Origin: Straminergon stramineum
Lineage: Eukaryota; Streptophyta; Bryopsida; Hypnales; Calliergonaceae
Length of the DNA: 64,000 nt
NCBI GenBank assembly: GCA_963920665.1
Contig: OY987273.1
Span: 8,372,501-8,436,500, forward strand
Direction: 5' to 3'
Within the stretch, counting starts at the first letter, position 1. The number at the start of each line of letters is the position of its first letter. Positions 60,542 to 64,000 of this stretch are shown here, piece after piece. Position numbers and translations under genes: made by a program. The notes under the pieces are model-generated. The model worked only from the letters and a program-made list of their open reading frames with translations. It had not been told where the DNA came from and searched no databases.

Positions 60542-61270
60542 CTGCAATCAGAAAATGATGTCACAAATGAAAACAAAAAAGAGTTATGAACATAGCCATA
60601 TTTAGGGAGAGCGGAAAGCAAGCTGGCAAAGCTGTGCGTTGATGCCATTTCAGCAAGAAGGAAAAGGAAACACGCAAGGAATAGCATGCACCGTAGAGGC
60701 AACATAGATAGAAATCTGAAGTTGCACCTACCTTTGAGGTGCAATAGGACAACAATGTTTTTCATCTATTTTTCCAAAAGTAGGTTTTCCATTAAGGCAC
60801 TCATGTCGAGGCGGGAGGGACGTCGATTCCATTGTAATTTGCTTGCTAGTAGTTTTTGTTCTGTCACTCATTACCCAAAAGCCACAACCATGGATATTTG
60901 GATTTCTAGAATATACCGTAACACAAGTAGTTATAGCCGGTGATATTTTCAGTAGACAGTTTTTGGAGGATATTCTTGCGCTAATTCAATAATCTATTAT
61001 TGTAATGTGCATTATAATGAAAGTGCCACCAGGCCATACCCCCGACTACTGCACGTCTGTAACAGGAGCTGTTAGAGCTGCATTTATTTTTAGTAAGCCC
61101 CCTTGTAGGCATGCGTAGTTTGGCAGCTACGAAGGACACAACGAAGTGTCTAACAAACCTAGTAGGGAAGGCACAAATGATTGGGTCCTACGTAATGCAA
61201 GCTTGAGCATTTGCATTTTATCGTCAAATGACAACCTTTCATTGTCGTGAGCCAAAATTGTGGAATTCAC

Positions 61271-61674
61271 CGGGTTAGTATTTAAGAGTCTATAATTATA
61301 TAAAAATTTTCAAAATTTCTAATAGGCAAAAAGGATTAGAACTCTCTTAGCCTAAACATCTCATTAAGACTAAGAGGATGCTCCAGGTAATCCGTAACGA
61401 GATCCAGGACAGAACCGGATTCCGAAAACTTGGATAGTGATAGCCTATGGTCTAGACTTTTGGCCTAGAAAAATAGGGATCCGTTACGGGTAAATAATCC
61501 GCTTCAGGAACGGTCGGTAAGATGACGGGTACTTAACCCCGCCACATTCATTTGTTCCTCCTCTTTCTTCCACAACTGTTTTATGCCCGTATAGTTGAGA
61601 GAAAGAGTGGTGAGTTAGTGAATGCTTTAGGAGCTACTAACTATCTAGATCTTGGTCTCAGTCTTTAATTTGCA
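61271..61674 (+). promoter_or_regulatory. Probable leader/promoter region of the transposon ORF at 61675
   Basis: Composition changes sharply here: richer in G/C, with repeated ATCCGTAACG-type words near 61388, 61470 and 61498, and a CT-rich stretch (TTGTTCCTCCTCTTTCTTCC) at 61550-61570, which is typical of a plant 5' leader. It could be part of an LTR. I could not find a second LTR copy within the window. Confidence 0.3.
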
Positions 61675-63084
61675 ATGGCGAAGGGGGATATCCGGAAACC
61701 GTTGGTGACGAGGCGGATGGTTTGTCCAACCATTCCGGAAAGGTTGAGAGAGCGGTCACAGCTGGAGGATGATCTAAGTGAGATAGGGTGTGTCGGTTTG
61801 TTCTTGAGGCCATGGACCATAAAGAACAACCGGATGATTCAGGAGCTGATTGTAGGTGCTTCAAATCAATACGAGTTGATAGTGAGGGGGAGACCCGCAA
61901 CTTGGATTGACGAGGTCTAGGCCAAGGTTTACGGATTTCCCAAAAAGGGATCCGGTTTAGCTTCCTGGACAAACAAGTTTATAGTTGGGAAGTTTAAAAA
62001 TGCAGCCCATTCTAAGGAAGGGTATGCCATTAGTGACTGCCTGGATGCAAGACAGAGGCATGTCCTAGAGTTCTTGATCCCCATCCTCTATCTAGAAAAG
62101 CCTACCCAGGTTATGGTTACAGTAGCAAACACCATCTTTGGTGCTATGGAAGGTAGGCCAGTAAATTGGGGCAAGGTTATTGGAGCAGTAGTCTCCAAGC
62201 TTGTCGCCAATGTAGGGAAAGCTAAGACCAGTCCCATTGGTCCTTATGTGTTCCACCTCTACCACCATGCAGAGCTTTTGAGTGATGCAGAAATGGTAGA
62301 GTACAATATTGGATCTACCATCCTGCAATACAACCTCACAAAAGAAGTAGAGGTGGAGCAGCCGCCGATTGAGGAGGAAGAGGATTCGGAAGAGGAGGAG
62401 CATCTCTTGGATCGAAGGCGAAGGAAGTCCACCGATCCGGTTTCACAGGGGAAGCTTCCAACTCAAGAGAAGATTTCGGTAGAAGAAGGAGGCATATCCG
62501 GATTCTTCAAGACCGGGTTCAACTGGGTACTACAAGCTCAGGAGTACCACGAGAACTTGGTGGATCTACTAAGGAGGATCATTTGGAAGTTGAAGACGAA
62601 GTCGGAAGACATCCTTGACGCGTTGAAGAAACTTCCGAATCCAAAAGCGCTAAAGAAGAAGGAAAAGCAGATTGAAGGCCTAGAGAAAGAGAAGGCAGAT
62701 CTTCAAGCTAGACTAAGTTGGGCTCAAGGAAAGATGGCCGCAGCAAAGCAAAGGGAGAAGGAAGCCTTGCAGCTGGTGAAGAACCTATCCGGGCTAGTGG
62801 ACAAGCCAGCAGACCTTGTGATGAAGGCGGCTCTCGTGCAAAACCGTCTTGTAGAAGAAGGGCACCTTATTGGATCTAAGGTGATTCGGATCCTGGTAGA
62901 CTTCTCCTCAAGGATGGAGTCTACTTTGAAGGAGATGTGTCAACTGCTTGGACAGATTGATCCGAACCGTGTCATGGACTTCTCCAGCTTTCTAGAGATC
63001 CACTTCGACACGGAAACTCCTGTGAAGCTGATAGCCTCGATGCCACTATTGTCTAGACTGGAACCCCCATGGGAAATTCTCTAG
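61675..63084 (+). pseudogene. Plant transposon ORF (Transposase_32-like / gag-like), one TAG
   Basis: ATG 61675 opens a 469-codon frame with a single internal TAG at 61918. It falls in WIDEV(stop)AKVYGFP, where Trp is expected, so TGG to TAG. Residues 1-210 form a globular region (ELIVRGRPATWIDEV, SPIGPYVFHLYHH) reminiscent of the putative plant transposon protein family (Transposase_32). Then come an acidic stretch (EEEEDSEEEE), a linker, and a long coiled coil with heptads (residues ~330-400). The frame can be followed past 63084 with more stops and one frameshift to an acidic then Lys/Pro/Thr-rich tail. This protein type accompanies plant retrotransposons; its role is not established. Confidence 0.55.
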
Positions 63085-64000
63085 CATTCGACGGAACCCT
63101 TCTCCACGCAACTCGAGAAGACAATCTGAGGGAGTGTGAAGACAATGCGCGAACCAAGTAAGCAGCCGGAAGCAACACGGGAGTTAGCACCGCTAGAGAT
63201 TACAATTTTGCCACTTGTCCCAGTATTCCACCTTCCGGAGAAGGAGCCACTTTAGACACCTCGCACACAAACCCATGGTGAACTGGCGGACCAGATCGGA
63301 GGATTGCTGAATCCGGCCCCGAACCCATCCAGAAGGATTCAAGCACATGCTACAACAGCAACAACCAAGGAAGGAGATGGACCCCATCATATTGGATGAG
63401 ATGTTTACAGGTGAGGAAGATGAGAGGGAGATCACTCAGATTGAGAAATCTAAGGAAGAGGAGTAACGGACCGGATCGAAAGATGAAGAGGAAGAAGAAT
63501 GGGAATACTCTCCTCCGAAAATCCGGAAGATCTAGACCCAGGCAGCATTGAAGATGACACCGGTGAAGGCAACTCCAAAAGCAACTCCGAGGTCATCCAC
63601 GTGGGCACCAGCAAGTCAAGGCGAGAGCAGCCAGAAGAAGGCATGAAAGGCGAAGTAGTGAGGAATTTAGGCAATTAGGATTTGAGTTTTGAATCGGATT
63701 CGGGTTTTCAGGCATGGGCCCGGGTTCTAGATTTGTAGGATCTGAATTTTCTGGGTTTCTCAAGAAGTTTGTGAGTGGTCACGTGGATTTCGGGGTGGCT
63801 TTTTGGCCTTTTTGGCTTTGGATGTTTTGAGTTTTTAAGTGAGGGGCACGTTTGTTGCCTCTCATTCCATCCTAGCGTTATAGTTTTTATCTTGTTATCC
63901 TTTCTTTAATCTGAGCCACCAAGTGGACCCTCAAGATTTGATCTGTCGTATATCCAGCTTTCCGGTTTCTGTTGGTCTGTCGTTGTAGTGGAAAAGTCTA
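63085..64000 (+). pseudogene. Decayed C-terminal tail of the transposon ORF and following non-coding DNA
   Basis: After TAG 63082 the same frame continues with TAG/TGA stops to about 63330. It then shifts frame into an acidic segment (EEDEREITQIEKSKEEE) and a basic Pro/Thr-rich end (KMTPVKATPKATPRSS) finishing near 63650. Beyond that is a T/G-rich stretch with repeated TTTTTGGC and GGGTTT words up to the window edge, probably 3' UTR or LTR. No other gene seen. Confidence 0.35.

Larger units (their letters stand above)
44991..61270. mobile_element. Probable large, decayed CACTA element (right end not located)
   Basis: It begins at the CACTA terminus and contains a minus-strand spliced pseudogene whose penultimate long exon resembles plant Ptta/En/Spm Transposase_24 proteins. 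That is the kind of gene CACTA elements carry. Composition is uniform across about 45-61 kb and differs from the repeat modules to the left. I see no RC terminus (TTTTCTACTAGTG) and no TNPD transposase (Transposase_21) motif. The right limit near 61.27 kb, where a different element begins, is provisional. Confidence 0.4.

Noticed and set aside
60268..60765. N-terminal hydrophobic part (60542-60765) of a 165-codon minus-strand frame, signal-peptide-like
   Set aside because: The splice acceptor at 60542 suggests that only the part from 60541 downward is exonic; the hydrophobic upstream portion is probably intron read-through.
1..64000. Stop-codon reassignment or RNA editing to explain the many in-frame TAG/TGA
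   Set aside because: The paralogue and family comparisons fit C-to-T decay of Gln, Arg and Trp codons, frameshifts also occur in the hAT copy, and U-to-C editing is known from plant organelles, not from nuclear transposons.
1..64000. tRNA, rRNA, CRISPR or bacterial-type operon features
   Set aside because: No cloverleaf-length paired structure with both A and B boxes, no rRNA-like sequence and no regularly spaced identical repeats were found.

Overview
This is repeat-rich nuclear DNA of a land plant. The supports are AT-rich intergenic DNA, short CCCTAAA (Arabidopsis-type telomere) tracts at about 8.8, 15.0 and 17.4 kb, GT-AG introns, a hAT transposase relic, a CACTA-type terminus and a plant-specific transposon ORF. 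There are no bacterial operons, rRNA or tRNA genes, or CRISPR arrays. I cannot name the species. A large genome such as a seed-free plant or gymnosperm is an inference. I found no intact host gene; almost everything that codes is a decayed mobile-element gene.

Layout. 0-13.7 kb holds two divergent decayed genes: a minus-strand protein with a GQH motif resembling ParB/DGQHR folds (1-2136), and a plus-strand protein (12059-13702) joining a TNP1/DUF8039-like N-terminus to a DUF7869-like transposase-type body. Their 5' regions (2.2-3.3 kb and 10.1-12.0 kb) carry the same degenerate palindrome, AATTCAGGTyGrtycrACCTGAATT. 17.6-25.5 kb holds a second, more complete copy of the TNP1/DUF7869-like gene (19697-23353). 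It is surrounded by a different palindrome, CATCGGGAGATCTCCCGATG, and followed by a 519-bp-arm foldback structure (23442-24505). 25.5-33.1 kb is AT-rich with degenerate tandem repeats. 33.1-36.6 kb is a minus-strand hAT transposase pseudogene. 36.7-45.0 kb is built from repeated modules (GGCATGGACGT-type blocks, ~100-bp tandem arrays), interrupted by two abutting elements that share TTAA and CCCTAAATGC ends. A CACTA terminus sits at 44991. It begins a region reaching at least 60.5 kb with a minus-strand spliced pseudogene (RS-rich exon, Transposase_24-like exon). 61.3-64.0 kb holds an unrelated plus-strand transposon ORF broken by one TAG.

Two themes link the window. First, the three decayed genes in the first 24 kb appear to share one architecture: a 5' intron or leader packed with short palindromes, then an acceptor AG placed just before the coding exon. 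This may mark a little-described class of plant transposon whose palindromes are candidate transposase sites. Second, internal stops in all the decayed genes are overwhelmingly TAG or TGA. At several alignable sites the ancestral codon can be read as CAG (Gln), CGA (Arg) or TGG (Trp), which is the pattern expected of cytosine-methylation-driven C-to-T decay.
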